Assembly (NCBI GenBank): GCA_013823855.1
Contig: PNMW01000011.1
Span: 181,558 to 245,557 of the forward strand
Source of the DNA: Lysobacteraceae bacterium
Lineage (GTDB): Bacteria > Pseudomonadota > Gammaproteobacteria > Nevskiales > Nevskiaceae
DNA length: 64,000 nucleotides
Direction of reading: 5' to 3'
The notes beneath the pieces are model-generated. The model had not been told where the DNA came from. It ran no database searches and worked only from the letters and a program-made list of their open reading frames with translations. Positions 44,027-57,002 of the stretch are shown in pieces (the first letter of the stretch is position 1; each line of letters begins with the position of its first letter). Made by a program: the position numbers and the translations under genes.

Positions 44027-45013
44027 CTACTCGGGTACGAGGATCGTCGGCGTGTCGTCGGCATGCAGCTTCTCGCGCATCGACTTCAGCGCGGCAGGAT
44101 CGTCGAACGGGCCGATCAGCACCCGGTAGACCCATTTGCCGCCGCGCAGCGTGCTCTTGACGATGATCGGCTTGACGCCGTTCAGCCGCAGGTAGTCGCG
44201 GAAGGTCAGCGCATTGTTGGTGTCGTTGAACACACCGGCCTGCAGGAAGCGCGGCGGCCGGCCGGCCGGCGGCGTTGTCGCGCCTGTGGCCGGAATCGAG
44301 ACCGATGGAACCGCTGCCGCCACCGCCACCGCCGGTGCGGGCGCTGGCGCCGGCTCGGGCGTCGGCGGCGTAGCGGCGACCACGCCGGGCGGCGGCGCCA
44401 GCGTGTTGCCGCGGGCATCGACCACTTCCAGTTCGACTTCGGCCGAGCCGTGGGCGATCAGGTCGAGCTTGCTGGCGGCGGTGTACGACAGGTCGACGAT
44501 CCGGCCGTCGTGGAACGGGCCGCGATCGTTGACGCGGACTACCACGCTCTTGCCGTTCGACAGGTTGGTGACCCGGGCGAAAGTCGGGATCGGCAGCGTC
44601 TTGTGGGCGGCACTCATCGCGAACATGTCGTACTTCTCGCCGCTCGAGGTGCGCCGGCCGTGGAACTTCTTGCCGTACCAGGAGGCATGGCCACGTTCCT
44701 TGAAGCCGCGGGCGTCGGCCAGCACTTCGTAGCGCTTGCCGAACACTTCGTAGGATTCCGGATTGCCGTACTTGCTGCGCTCGACCGGCTCCGGGACCGC
44801 GTCCGGAATCGCGGAAAGGTTCGGCGGGATCTCGTCGGCAGCCGGCGGCCGGTCCTTCTCCGAGGCCGGTGCCGGCGGCAGCGCTGCGGAGTCCGGCGAG
44901 GCCGGGCGATGGACCGGCGGCCGGTACGGCGGCCGCGACGGCGTAGGTCCGCTGGCGCAGGCCGCGAGCAACAGGGCCGCGACGCCGGCGGCGGTCCTCG
45001 GCCAGCCCCTCAC
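44027..45013 (-). CDS. rlpA: Septal-ring lytic transglycosylase RlpA family lipoprotein
   Basis: A 328-residue lipoprotein with lipobox LLAACAS (Cys19). The double-psi beta-barrel domain lies at about 107-198, with ASWYGKKFHGRRTSSGEKYD, VRVNDRGPFHDGRIVDLSY, and the catalytic aspartate. A Pro/Ala linker (about 200-245) leads to a C-terminal SPOR domain with LQAGVFNDTNNALTFRDYL and WVYRVLIGPF that binds denuded glycan strands at division sites. The start overlaps the mltB stop by four bases. It digests glycan without stem peptides. Confidence 0.93.
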   Translation of the reverse strand: MRGWPRTAAGVAALLLAACASGPTPSRPPYRPPVHRPASPDSAALPPAPASEKDRPPAADEIPPNLSAIPDAVPEPVERSKYGNPESYEVFGKRYEVLADARGFKERGHASWYGKKFHGRRTSSGEKYDMFAMSAAHKTLPIPTFARVTNLSNGKSVVVRVNDRGPFHDGRIVDLSYTAASKLDLIAHGSAEVELEVVDARGNTLAPPPGVVAATPPTPEPAPAPAPAVAVAAAVPSVSIPATGATTPPAGRPPRFLQAGVFNDTNNALTFRDYLRLNGVKPIIVKSTLRGGKWVYRVLIGPFDDPAALKSMREKLHADDTPTILVPE

Positions 45014-46059
45014 CGGGCGATGCTCGCCGTGGCTTCCGCCGCCTGGGCTGCCGCCAGCTCATTGGCCAGCTGGGTCACCGCCATCGCGTAGAAAGTCCGC
45101 GGGTTGTAGGTGAACACGGCGTAGAAGTTCGGCAGCGCCAGCCAGTACTCGCGGGCCGTCCCGCGCCGCAGTTCGACCAGGCCGGCGCGCGTCATGTCCG
45201 GCAGCGGCACCGCCGGCGTCACGCCGGCCTTCTGCAGCGCGCCGATGGTCTGGTCGGCAAGCTTGCCGTTGCGCGGCAGCTCGGGCGACAGCGTGTCCGA
45301 CACCGTTGCCGGCACGATCAGCGGCTCGCCGCGACGCCAGCTTCGCTTCGGGTCGTAGCGGGTCAGGTAGTGGGCGATCGAGCCGATCGCGTCTGGCGCG
45401 CTCCACAGGTCGCGCCGGCCGTCGCCGTCGTAATCCAGTGCCAGCCAGCGGTAATTGCTGGGCATGAACTGGGCGTAGCCCATCGCGCCGGCGTAGGAGC
45501 CGAGCAGTTCGGCGGGATTGCGGGCGGCATCGCGGGCCAGCGCGAAGAATTCGGTCAGCTCGGAGAAGAAGAACGGGCTGCGGCGCGGGTGATCGAAGCC
45601 CTGGGTGGCCAGCGCGTCGAGCACCCGGACCTTGCCGGTGTAGGCGCCGTACTTGGTTTCCACGCCCATCACCGCCGCGACCACGGTCGGTGGCACGCCG
45701 AACTCGGCCTCGGCCTTGGCGAACCAGGCGGCATTGGCTTTCAGGTAGGCCACACCGTTGGCGATGTTCTTCGGGTTGATGTGGATCGGCCGGTAGTCGT
45801 TCCAGTCGGGCAGCGTGCTGGCCAGCTCTTCCGGTTTCGGCTTTGGCGCTTCCTTGTTGTTGAGTTCCTTGTCGATCAGGTTCGGCAGCTTGCGGGCGTC
45901 CTTCAGCGCGGCCCTGACCACATCGAGATCGGTCGGCGAGAAGCCGTAGTCGTCGCGCAGCGTGTCGAGCAGCTGCGGCACCTTCGGATGGTTCTCGTAA
46001 TCGGCGTGCGCGCCGGCGGCGAGCAGCGCCAGCGTCACGGCGGCGAGGATCTTGTGCAT
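45010..46059 (-). CDS. mltB: Lytic murein transglycosylase B
   Basis: A 349-residue periplasmic or membrane-bound lytic transglycosylase. A signal peptide (MHKILAAVTLALLAAGAHA) starts it. The catalytic glutamate is in AAVMGVETKYGAYTGKVRVL; SYAGAMGYAQFMPSNYRWLA and DYDGDGRRDLWSAPDAIGSI are the family signature, the latter similar to the calcium-binding EF-hand-like loop of Slt35. It cleaves the MurNAc-GlcNAc bond to anhydro products. It lies ten bases after rodA and overlaps rlpA. Confidence 0.93.
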   Translation of the reverse strand: MHKILAAVTLALLAAGAHADYENHPKVPQLLDTLRDDYGFSPTDLDVVRAALKDARKLPNLIDKELNNKEAPKPKPEELASTLPDWNDYRPIHINPKNIANGVAYLKANAAWFAKAEAEFGVPPTVVAAVMGVETKYGAYTGKVRVLDALATQGFDHPRRSPFFFSELTEFFALARDAARNPAELLGSYAGAMGYAQFMPSNYRWLALDYDGDGRRDLWSAPDAIGSIAHYLTRYDPKRSWRRGEPLIVPATVSDTLSPELPRNGKLADQTIGALQKAGVTPAVPLPDMTRAGLVELRRGTAREYWLALPNFYAVFTYNPRTFYAMAVTQLANELAAAQAAEATASIAR

Positions 46060-46068
46060 CGCTGGACT

Positions 46069-47199
46069 CTAGTTCGAAAGCAGCTTGCGGTGGGTGTAGA
46101 CCGACATCAGCATCCCGAAACCGGCCAGCAGGGTGACAGCAGACGTGCCGCCGAAACTCACCAGCGGCAAGGGCACGCCGACCACCGGCAGCAGGCCGAT
46201 GACCATGCCCATGTTGATGAACACGTAGACGAAGAAGGTCATCGCCAGGCTGCCGGCGAGCAGCCGCTGGAAGCTGTCCTGACCACGGAGCGCGATGTAC
46301 AGGCCGCGGCCGACGATCGCCGCGTACAGCGCCATCAGCACCGCCACACCAAGCAGGCCGAGTTCCTCGGAGAACACCGCGAAGATGAAATCGGTATGCG
46401 ATTCCGGCAGGAAGTCCAGTTTTGCCTGGGTTCCGGCCAGCCAGCCCTTGCCGAACAGGCCGCCGGAACCGATGGCGATCTTGCTCTGGGTGATGTGGTA
46501 GCCGGTGCCGAGCGGATCGCGCTCCGGGTCGAGGAAGGTCAGCACCCGGTTCTTCTGGTAGTCGTGCAGCTTCAGCCACAGCAGCGGGGCGGCCGCCGCG
46601 GCGGCGGCGATCACCAGCAGGATCCAGCGCACCCCGAGGCCGCCGAAGTACAGCGCGAGCACGCCGGCGGCGAGCACCAGCATCGCGGTGCCGAGGTCCG
46701 GCTGCATCGCGATCAGCACGGTCGGCACGCCGATGATCGCCAGCGTGATCAGGATGGTCAGCGGCTTCGGCGGCAGCGGCCGGGTGTGCAGCCAGGCGGC
46801 GACCGCCATCGGCATCGCCAGCTTGAGGATTTCCGACGGCTGGAAGCGCAGCACGCCGAGGTCCAGCCAGCGCTGCGCGCCCTTGGCATGGTCGCCGAGC
46901 ACCAGCACGGCCAGCAGCATCACCACGCCGAAGCCGTACAGCCAGGGGGCGGCGGCGCGGTAGAACTCCGGCGGCGCCTGCGCGGCGATGATCATCACGC
47001 CGAAGCCCAGGCCCAGGCGTTCGGCCTGGTTGATCACCACCGCCATCGAATGGCCGCTGGCCGAGTACTGGACCAGCAGCCCGACCACGCCGAGCGCCAG
47101 CAGCAGCAGGCCCAGCCAGAGGTCGATGTGCAGCCGCGCTAGCTGGTCGGCCAGGCTGACCGACTGCTGCGGCGCGCGTGACAGGACATGGGTGTTCAT
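46069..47199 (-). CDS. rodA: Rod-shape SEDS glycosyltransferase RodA
   Basis: A 376-residue SEDS-family membrane protein with about ten helices. It polymerises glycan for cell-wall elongation together with PBP2. Recognisable segments are DLGVLRFQPSEILKLAMPMA, MQPDLGTAMLVLAAG, SESHTDFIFAVFSEELGLLG-like ESHTDFIFAVFSEELGL, and LPVVGVPLPLVSFGGTSAV with the essential Asp/Glu region. The start overlaps the mrdA stop by four bases. Both lie in the minus-strand mre chain. Confidence 0.94.
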   Translation of the reverse strand: MNTHVLSRAPQQSVSLADQLARLHIDLWLGLLLLALGVVGLLVQYSASGHSMAVVINQAERLGLGFGVMIIAAQAPPEFYRAAAPWLYGFGVVMLLAVLVLGDHAKGAQRWLDLGVLRFQPSEILKLAMPMAVAAWLHTRPLPPKPLTILITLAIIGVPTVLIAMQPDLGTAMLVLAAGVLALYFGGLGVRWILLVIAAAAAAAPLLWLKLHDYQKNRVLTFLDPERDPLGTGYHITQSKIAIGSGGLFGKGWLAGTQAKLDFLPESHTDFIFAVFSEELGLLGVAVLMALYAAIVGRGLYIALRGQDSFQRLLAGSLAMTFFVYVFINMGMVIGLLPVVGVPLPLVSFGGTSAVTLLAGFGMLMSVYTHRKLLSN

Positions 47200-49229
47200 G
47201 GCGGCGCTGGCGTCGCCGCCGGGGCGTCGTCCTCGTGATCGTGGACCGGTGGTCCGTCCTCGTCCTGCTCGGGATCAAGCGTCTCGCCTGCCGCGGCCGC
47301 TGCGGCCGCCGCGGCACTGGCCGCTGCTGCGGCGGCGCTGGCATCGACGCCGTAGCGGACTTCGCCGAGCAGGTACTGGTCCATCACCTGACGCGCCACC
47401 GGGGCGGCGACCGAACCGCCGTGGCCGGCGTGCTCGGCAATCACCGCGACCGCGATGCGCGGCTCGTCGACCGGTGCGAAGGCGATGAACAGCGCGTGGT
47501 CGCGCAGATGCTTCGGCGTGCCTTCCAGGGTCGGCGCGATCTTCTCGTCCTGCTTGAGCGCGGCGACCTGGGCGGTACCGGTCTTGCCGGCCGAGCTGTA
47601 CGGCGCGTCCTTGAACGCGCGGTAGGCGGTGCCGCCGGGGAACATGTTGACCTGTTCCATCGAATGGATGACGCGCTCCAGGAGATCGGTGTTCTGACCG
47701 GTCAGCGGCGGCAGCGGTTCCGGCGCCACGCCGGCGATCGCGCCGGTCGACGGGTCAGCGATGGCGTGGACGACGTGCGGCTTGAAGCCCTGGCCGCGCA
47801 TCGCCACCCGCGCCGTCGCCTGGGCCAGCTGCAGCGGCGTTGTGGTCAGATAGCCCTGGCCGATGCCGATGCTCAGGGTTTCGCCCGGGAACCAGGCCTG
47901 CTTGTAGACGCGGCGTTTCCATTCCTTCGACGGCAGCAGGCCGCCCTTCTCGTTCGGAATGTCGATGCCGGTCTGGCTGCCGAAACCGAACTGGCCGAGG
48001 ATCTCGTCGATCCGGTCGATGCCGAGGTTCTGTGCCGCCAGATAGAAGTAGATGTCGCAGGACTTGGCGATCGCCGCATCGAGATTGACCGTGCCGTGCC
48101 CCTGACGCTTGTGGCAGCGGTACTTGCGCGAGCTGCCGGGCAGGGTCATCGAGCCGCTGCAGTAGACCGCCGTATCCGGCGTGACGGTGCGGAAGTTCAG
48201 CGCCGCCGTGGCCATGAACGGCTTGATCGTCGAGCCCGGCGGATAGGTGCCGAGCAGGGCCCGGTTGTACAGCGGCCGGGTCTTGTCCTCGAGCAGGCTG
48301 CGGTAGCTCTTGGCGTCGATGCCTTCGACGAACAGCTTGGGGTCGTAGCCCGGCTTCGAGACCAGCGCCAGCACTTCGCCGTTGCGCGGATCGATCGCCA
48401 CCACCGCGCCTTCGAGATCGCCCAGCGCCTTTTCGGCGACCAGCTGCAGCTTGGCATCGAGGCTCAGGTACAGGTTCTGGCCGGAGCTGCCGGGCTGGGA
48501 ATCAAGCTCGCGCAGCGGCCGGCCGGAGGCGTTGGCCTCGACGATCTTGGCGCCCGGCACGCCCCTGAGCTGATCCTCGTGGCTGCGCTCCACGCCCGAC
48601 TTGCCGATCTGCGACAGGCCCTGGTACGAGGCTTCGTCGAGCTTGGCGTAATCGGCTTCGCTGATGCCGCCGACATAGCCGATGACGTGCGCCGCGCTTT
48701 CGCCGAGCGGGTAGTTGCGGACCAGGCCGGCGTTGACTTCGACGCCGTCGAAGTCGTAGCGGTTGAGCTGGTAGCGCGCCACTTCCTCGGGCGTCAGGTT
48801 CGAGCGCAGGGTCACGCTGCGGTAGCGCGGCCCCTTGCGCATCCGCTCCTTGAAGCGGGCGATGTCCTGATCGCTGATGTTCACGTAGGCCTTCAGCCGC
48901 TGCAGCGTGTCGTTCAGGTTCTTGACCCGCTCCGGAGTGATGTCGAGCACGAAGCTCGGCACGTTCTGGGCAAGCAGGGCACCGTTGCGGTCGTAGATCA
49001 GGCCGCGGACCGGAGCGATCGCGGTCAGCCGCATCCGGTTGTCGTTGGCGCGGGTGGTGTAGTAGTCGTGCTGGACCAGCTGCAGGTCGATCAGCCGCAT
49101 CGCCAGCAGGCCGATCATCACCAGGCACAGGATCGCCGCGAACACCACGCGGCCGGTGAAGGTGCGCTTCTCTTCGTAGAGGTCCTTGATCGCGTCGTAG
49201 CCGGTGCGCGATGACCCGAGTGCGCTCAC
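47196..49229 (-). CDS. mrdA: Penicillin-binding protein 2 (MrdA)
   Basis: A 677-residue class B PBP, the transpeptidase of the rod complex. One N-terminal membrane helix (VVFAAILCLVMIGLLAMRL) is followed by a pedestal domain and the catalytic domain. Catalytic motifs are SxxK in YPPGSTIKPFMA, SxD in AKSCDIYFY and KTG in SAGKTGTAQV. The C-terminal 40 residues are Ala/Glu-rich. The start is a GTG whose last bases overlap the mreD stop (GTGA). It overlaps rodA by four bases, so mreD-mrdA-rodA are translationally chained. Confidence 0.94.
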   Translation of the reverse strand: MSALGSSRTGYDAIKDLYEEKRTFTGRVVFAAILCLVMIGLLAMRLIDLQLVQHDYYTTRANDNRMRLTAIAPVRGLIYDRNGALLAQNVPSFVLDITPERVKNLNDTLQRLKAYVNISDQDIARFKERMRKGPRYRSVTLRSNLTPEEVARYQLNRYDFDGVEVNAGLVRNYPLGESAAHVIGYVGGISEADYAKLDEASYQGLSQIGKSGVERSHEDQLRGVPGAKIVEANASGRPLRELDSQPGSSGQNLYLSLDAKLQLVAEKALGDLEGAVVAIDPRNGEVLALVSKPGYDPKLFVEGIDAKSYRSLLEDKTRPLYNRALLGTYPPGSTIKPFMATAALNFRTVTPDTAVYCSGSMTLPGSSRKYRCHKRQGHGTVNLDAAIAKSCDIYFYLAAQNLGIDRIDEILGQFGFGSQTGIDIPNEKGGLLPSKEWKRRVYKQAWFPGETLSIGIGQGYLTTTPLQLAQATARVAMRGQGFKPHVVHAIADPSTGAIAGVAPEPLPPLTGQNTDLLERVIHSMEQVNMFPGGTAYRAFKDAPYSSAGKTGTAQVAALKQDEKIAPTLEGTPKHLRDHALFIAFAPVDEPRIAVAVIAEHAGHGGSVAAPVARQVMDQYLLGEVRYGVDASAAAAAASAAAAAAAAAGETLDPEQDEDGPPVHDHEDDAPAATPAPP

Positions 49230-49720
49230 GGCAGGCGCATCCGGTCGCGGTTGCGTGTGCGGCGGGCGCGGAACGAGTCGAGCAGTCCGGCGAAGATCGG
49301 CCAGGCGATCGTGGTCGACACGATCGGCATCCAGCGCAGCGTGCTGTCCGCCGCGTGCCGTGCCAGGCCATCGATCCAGAACATCAGGAACACGTACAGC
49401 GCCCAGACCGGAATCAGCGCCAGCGCGGCCTGCCAGAGCGGAAACAGGATGTAGATGCCGGACAGCCGGCGGATGACGATCGCGACCACCACCAGGCCGA
49501 GCGCATGCTGTCCGAGCGGCGCACTGAGCAGGACATCGCAGCAGATGCCGAGCAGCCAGGCCGCCAAGATCGCCGGGGCATTCGGCGCATACAGCGCCCA
49601 GTAGCCGATCACCAGCAGCGGCCAGGCCGGCCGCGCCACGGCGGCCCATTCCGGCAGATCGACGATCTGCAGCATCAGCGCCAGCACCAGACTGGCGACG
49701 AACCCGAGCGAGGCGATCAC
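49226..49720 (-). CDS. mreD: Rod-shape-determining membrane protein MreD
   Basis: A 164-residue inner-membrane protein with five or six helices, such as FVASLVLALMLQIVDLP and GLVVVAIVIRRLSGIYILFP. The family tail LLDSFRARRTRNRDRMRLP is basic. It links MreC and the wall synthases to MreB. The start is a GTG that overlaps the mreC stop (GTGA), the second such junction in this operon. Length and order mreC-mreD-mrdA are typical. Confidence 0.9.
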   Translation of the reverse strand: MIASLGFVASLVLALMLQIVDLPEWAAVARPAWPLLVIGYWALYAPNAPAILAAWLLGICCDVLLSAPLGQHALGLVVVAIVIRRLSGIYILFPLWQAALALIPVWALYVFLMFWIDGLARHAADSTLRWMPIVSTTIAWPIFAGLLDSFRARRTRNRDRMRLP

Positions 49721-50793
49721 GGCGTGACCGGCTGCTGCTTCGGCGCAGCGGCCGGCTTCGCAGCCGGGGCCGACTTGGGCGCCGGCGCCGGAGCGGCTGG
49801 CGGCGCGGACGTCGGAGTCGGGGCCGGAGGCACGGCGGCTGGCGCGGGCTTCTTCGGCGTCGCGGTCGTGGCGGCGGCTTCCGGCTTGACCGGCAGATCG
49901 ATCGGCACGGCGATCGGCTCCTCCTCGGTGCCGGACGAGGGCAGCGCCCGCTCGCTCCAGACCAGCAGTGCCTGCCGGCCCTGGCTGAGCTTGGCTTTCG
50001 GATAGGCGATCGCTTCCATGAAGCTTTCGCCGCCCGCGTGCTTGAGTTCGTGAATGGTGCCGACCGGGTAGCCGGCCGGGAAGCGGCCGCCGAGACCGGA
50101 GGTCACCAGCAGGTCGCCGACCTTCACATCGGCATTGCCCGGCAGGTAGGGCAGCGACAGGCCGTGGCCGTCGCCACGACCGAGGGCGATGGTCTGCAGG
50201 CCGGTGCGGTTGATCTCCACCGGGATGCCGTGGTCGGGGTCGGTGATCAGCAGCGCCACCGACGAACCGGGGTTGACCTGCACCACCTGGCCCATGATCC
50301 CTTCGGCATCGACCAGCGCCTGCCCGCGATAGACGCCGTCGCGGCCGCCCTTGTTGAGCACGATCTGATGACGGTACGGGTCCTGGCTGGTGGCGAGAAC
50401 CTCGGCGATCAGCACCCGATCCTCCAGCGACGACGACGAGGCCAGCAGTTCGCGGATGCGGATGTTCTCGGCCTCCAGCGATTCCAGCCGCAGCAGGCGG
50501 GCGTCCTGCTTCAGCAGTCGTTCGCGCAATTCGTGGTTGTCGCGCAGCAGCGCTTCGCGGGAGCGGAGGTGATCGACACCACCGGCCACCTCGGCAGGCG
50601 AGGTGGCGATCCACATCACCGGTGTCAGCGCCCAGGACAGCCATTGACGCGCCAGTTCCAGCTGCGGATTGCCGCGCTTCTCGGCCACCATCAGCAGGAT
50701 CGACAGCGATGCCAAGAGGGTCAGCTTGACGCCGAGGCCGGGGCCGCGGGGAAACAGCGAATTGCGCGAGGAATCGCTAAGCGTGGTGTTCAA
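49717..50793 (-). CDS. mreC: Rod-shape-determining protein MreC
   Basis: A 358-residue periplasmic scaffold protein with an N-terminal membrane helix (LTLLASLSILLMVAE) and a coiled coil with LLRLESLEAENIRIRELLAS. The beta-rich MreC domain has QIVLNKGGRDGVYRGQALVD, DADVKVGDLLVTSGLGGRFP-type segments and GYPVGTIHEL. A long C-terminal Pro/Ala/Lys-rich tail of about 70 residues extends beyond E. coli MreC. MreC activates PBP2 in the elongasome. It follows mreB after 152 bases. Confidence 0.93.
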   Translation of the reverse strand: MNTTLSDSSRNSLFPRGPGLGVKLTLLASLSILLMVAEKRGNPQLELARQWLSWALTPVMWIATSPAEVAGGVDHLRSREALLRDNHELRERLLKQDARLLRLESLEAENIRIRELLASSSSLEDRVLIAEVLATSQDPYRHQIVLNKGGRDGVYRGQALVDAEGIMGQVVQVNPGSSVALLITDPDHGIPVEINRTGLQTIALGRGDGHGLSLPYLPGNADVKVGDLLVTSGLGGRFPAGYPVGTIHELKHAGGESFMEAIAYPKAKLSQGRQALLVWSERALPSSGTEEEPIAVPIDLPVKPEAAATTATPKKPAPAAVPPAPTPTSAPPAAPAPAPKSAPAAKPAAAPKQQPVTP

Positions 50794-50945
50794 GGGCCGG
50801 GCGCAGGAAGCGTCTGCAGCGACGTGCAGGAATCGCGGAAGAATAGGGTGCGATTGCCATCGCTACAACCGTTTGCCGGCCGGCGGCCCGGCTTTTTCGG
50901 GATTTCCCGCGTCTGGCCGGACGCGGGCTCCTGATGCCCCGATCG

Positions 50946-54082
<3,137 letters not shown>

Positions 54083-54086
<4 letters not shown>

Positions 54087-55546
54087 GTCAGATTCCGGAA
54101 GGCTGGGAAGCCGTCATCGGTCTCGAAGTGCACTGCCAGCTGTCGACGCAGTCGAAGATTTTCTCCGGTTCGGCGATTGCCTATGGTGCGGAGCCGAACA
54201 CCCAGGCCTCGCCGATCGACCTCGGCATGCCCGGCATGCTGCCGGTGCTGAACGTCGATGCGGTGAAGAAGGCGGTGACCTTCGGCCTGTCGGTCGGCGC
54301 CAGGATCGCGCCGCGCAGCGTGTTCGCGCGCAAGCACTACTTCTATCCGGACCTGCCGAAGGGTTACCAGATCTCGCAGTACGAGCTGCCGATCGTATTC
54401 GACGGCCATCTGGACATCGAGCTCGATGACGGCCCCGACAAAACGACCGTCAAGCGCATCGGCATCACCCGCGCGCATCTGGAAGAGGATGCCGGCAAGT
54501 CGGTGCACGAGGGCTTCCAGAAGTCGTCCGGCATCGATCTGAACCGCGCCGGCACGCCGCTGATCGAGATCGTCTCCGAGCCGGACATCCGCACCGCGGC
54601 CGAGGCGGTGGCCTACCTGAAGAAGCTGCACCAGATCGTCGTCTACCTCGGCATCTGCGACGGCAACATGCAGGAAGGCAGCTTCCGCTGCGACGCCAAC
54701 GTGTCGGTCCGGAAAGTTGGCGCGCCGAAGTTCGGCACCCGTACCGAGACCAAGAACGTCAACTCGTTCCGCTATGTCGAAAAGGCGATCGAGTACGAGA
54801 TCGAGCGCCAGATCGAAGTGATCGAGGCCGGCGGCAGCATTCGCCAGGAAACCCGGCTGTTCAACCCCGATACCGGCGAGACGCGGGCGATGCGCTCGAA
54901 GGAAGACGCCAACGACTACCGCTACTTCCCGGACCCGGACCTGCTGCCGGTGGTCTGCAGCGATGAGTACATCGCCGCGATCCGCGAGAGCCTGCCGGAA
55001 CTGCCGGACGCCAAGCGCGCCCGCTTCGTCCAGGATTTCGGCCTGTCGGACTACGACGCCAAGACCCTGACCTCGTCGCGCGAGCTGGCCTCGTACTACG
55101 AAGCGGTCGTCGCCGCGTCGGGCGCCGAAGCCAAGCTGTGCGCCAACTGGGTCGCCACCGACCTGCTCGGGGCGCTGAACAAGCTGTCGAAGGACATCGG
55201 CGAATCGCCGATCAGCGCCGACGCGCTGGCCGGCATGCTCAAGCGGATCGCCGACAAGACGATCAGCGGCAAGCTCGCCAAGGATGTCTTCGAAGCGATG
55301 CTGAACGGCGAAGGCTCGGCCGACGAGATCATCAAGGCCAAGGGGCTGGTCCAGATCACCGACGAGTCGGCGATCATCGCGGCGATCGACGACGTGATCG
55401 CCAGGAACCCGCAGCAGGTCGCCGACTACCGCGGTGGCAAGGACAAGCTGTTCGGCTTCTTCGTCGGTCAGGCGATGAAGGCGACGCAGGGCAAGGCCAA
55501 TCCGGACGCGCTGAACCGCCTGCTCAAGGAACGCCTGGCCGGCTGA
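54083..55546 (+). CDS. gatB: Glutamyl-tRNA(Gln)/aspartyl-tRNA(Asn) amidotransferase subunit B
   Basis: A 487-residue GatB that activates and amidates the tRNA-bound Glu or Asp. Signature segments are [58 protein letters not shown] and [19 protein letters not shown]. The C-terminal YqeY-like helical tail (about 350-487) grips tRNA. The ATG overlaps the gatA stop by four bases. hslO follows eight bases after its stop. Confidence 0.95.
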
Positions 55547-55554
55547 CCGACGCC

Positions 55555-56448
55555 ATGAACCAGCTGATCCCGTTCCAGTTCGCGAACCACATCGCCCATG
55601 GCGCGTTTGTCGTCATCGACGAAGGCGTGGCGGCGATGATGGATCACCGTGCCTATCCGCCATCGGTGCGCGAGCTGATCGGCCAGGCGCTGGCGGCAAT
55701 GCCGCTGCTGGCCACGCACACGCGCTTCGAAGGCCGCATCAACCTGCAGTTCCAGAGCGAGCAGGCGATCAAGCTGCTGGTCGCCCAGGTGCTGCAGGCC
55801 GAAGCGGCACCGCTGACCGTGCGGGCGATGGCCAAGGTGTCGAGCGTGGTCGCCAAGGATGCGTCGAACCTGGCGTATCGCGACATGCTCAGCCACGGCA
55901 CCCTGGCGCTGATGCTGGAGCCTGCCGACAGCGACCAGCCGTCGCGACAGGCGATGGTGCCGATCGATGGCGCGAGCCTCGCCGAATCGCTGGAAGGCTA
56001 TTTCGACCAGAGCGAGCAGCTGCCGACCCTGATCCGCCTCGGCGCGACCCGCGACCGGGTGGTCGGCTTCATGCTGCAACGCCTGCCGCTGGAGCACACC
56101 AGGGCGACCCAGGAGGTCTGGGAACACCTGGCGATTCTCGCCGGCACGCTGAACGCCGACGAACTGCTGGGTGCGCCGCCGGAAACGCTGATGCGGCGGC
56201 TGTTCGCCAACGAGGACTGGGGCTTCCAGGCGCCGCAGGCGATCCATGTCAGCTGCCGCTGCTCGCGCGAAGGCATCTCGCTGCTGCTGCTGTCGCTGGG
56301 CCGCGAGGAAGTCGACAAGATCGTCGCCGAGCAGGGCAAGGTCGAGGTCACCTGCGAGTTCTGCGGCAAGCACTACGTCTATACCCGCAGCGACGCGGTG
56401 GCCTTGTTCGTCGCCGAGGGCAGCGCGCAATCGGTCTTGAAGCACTGA
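55555..56448 (+). CDS. hslO: Redox-regulated chaperone Hsp33
   Basis: A 297-residue Hsp33 that becomes a holdase chaperone when oxidised. The N-terminal domain has ANHIAHGAFVVIDEG-like sequence and the core helices; the zinc-binding redox switch is CRC near residue 240 and CEFC near 268, i.e. the expected CxC and CxxC cysteines. It is a cytoplasmic protein of normal length. It lies eight bases after gatB and ends five bases before the SET-domain gene, so it is probably in the same transcript. Confidence 0.94.
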   Translation: MNQLIPFQFANHIAHGAFVVIDEGVAAMMDHRAYPPSVRELIGQALAAMPLLATHTRFEGRINLQFQSEQAIKLLVAQVLQAEAAPLTVRAMAKVSSVVAKDASNLAYRDMLSHGTLALMLEPADSDQPSRQAMVPIDGASLAESLEGYFDQSEQLPTLIRLGATRDRVVGFMLQRLPLEHTRATQEVWEHLAILAGTLNADELLGAPPETLMRRLFANEDWGFQAPQAIHVSCRCSREGISLLLLSLGREEVDKIVAEQGKVEVTCEFCGKHYVYTRSDAVALFVAEGSAQSVLKH

Positions 56449-56452
56449 TGCC

Positions 56453-56920
56453 GTGATCGTCCCGAAGTACGAAGTCGCGCCCTCCCGCATCCCGATGGCC
56501 GGCAAGGGCCTGTTTCTCGCCGAGGACGTGGCCAGGGGCCGGGTGATCATCGCCCCGGACAACATCCACACGGTGTGGCCGGAGGCGAAGCTGCGGCAGT
56601 ACCCGGCCGATTCGATCGAGGCCGAATCCAGCGTCCGCTGGTTCGAGGACTGGTACTCGCTGACGCCGGAATGGTCGGACGAGTGCTATGTCAACCACAG
56701 CTTCGCGCCGACTGCGCTGTGGCATCTCGGCTTCATCTTCGCCGCCACCGATCTCGCGGCCGGGACCGAAGTGACCGTCGATTACCAGTTCGTGATCGGT
56801 AGCGGCGAAGTGATGCCGTTCAGGGATTCGCTGACCGGCCGCGAGATCGTCGGCCTGTCCTGGGCCGATAACCTGCGCCATGGCGCCGCAGCGCTGCTGG
56901 GCTTGCTCGACGCAGGCTGA
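56453..56920 (+). CDS. SET-domain protein, putative lysine methyltransferase
   Basis: A 155-residue protein with a minimal SET domain. MAGKGLFLAEDVARGRVI is the N-terminal strand pair, CYVNHSFAPTALW contains the NHS motif, and GTEVTVDYQF the catalytic tyrosine region. It would transfer a methyl group from S-adenosylmethionine to lysine. The post-SET cysteine cluster is absent. Translation starts at a GTG only four bases after the hslO stop, so it is coupled to hslO. Bacterial SET proteins of this type are little studied; its substrate is unknown. Confidence 0.8.
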   Translation: MIVPKYEVAPSRIPMAGKGLFLAEDVARGRVIIAPDNIHTVWPEAKLRQYPADSIEAESSVRWFEDWYSLTPEWSDECYVNHSFAPTALWHLGFIFAATDLAAGTEVTVDYQFVIGSGEVMPFRDSLTGREIVGLSWADNLRHGAAALLGLLDAG

Positions 56921-57002
56921 TCGTCGCGCCCGACCCTGGAAGCCGCGCGGCGCGGATCCTTCGGTGCTGCGGCGCTTGCTGCCTGCCGTGCGCGGGTCCG
57001 GC

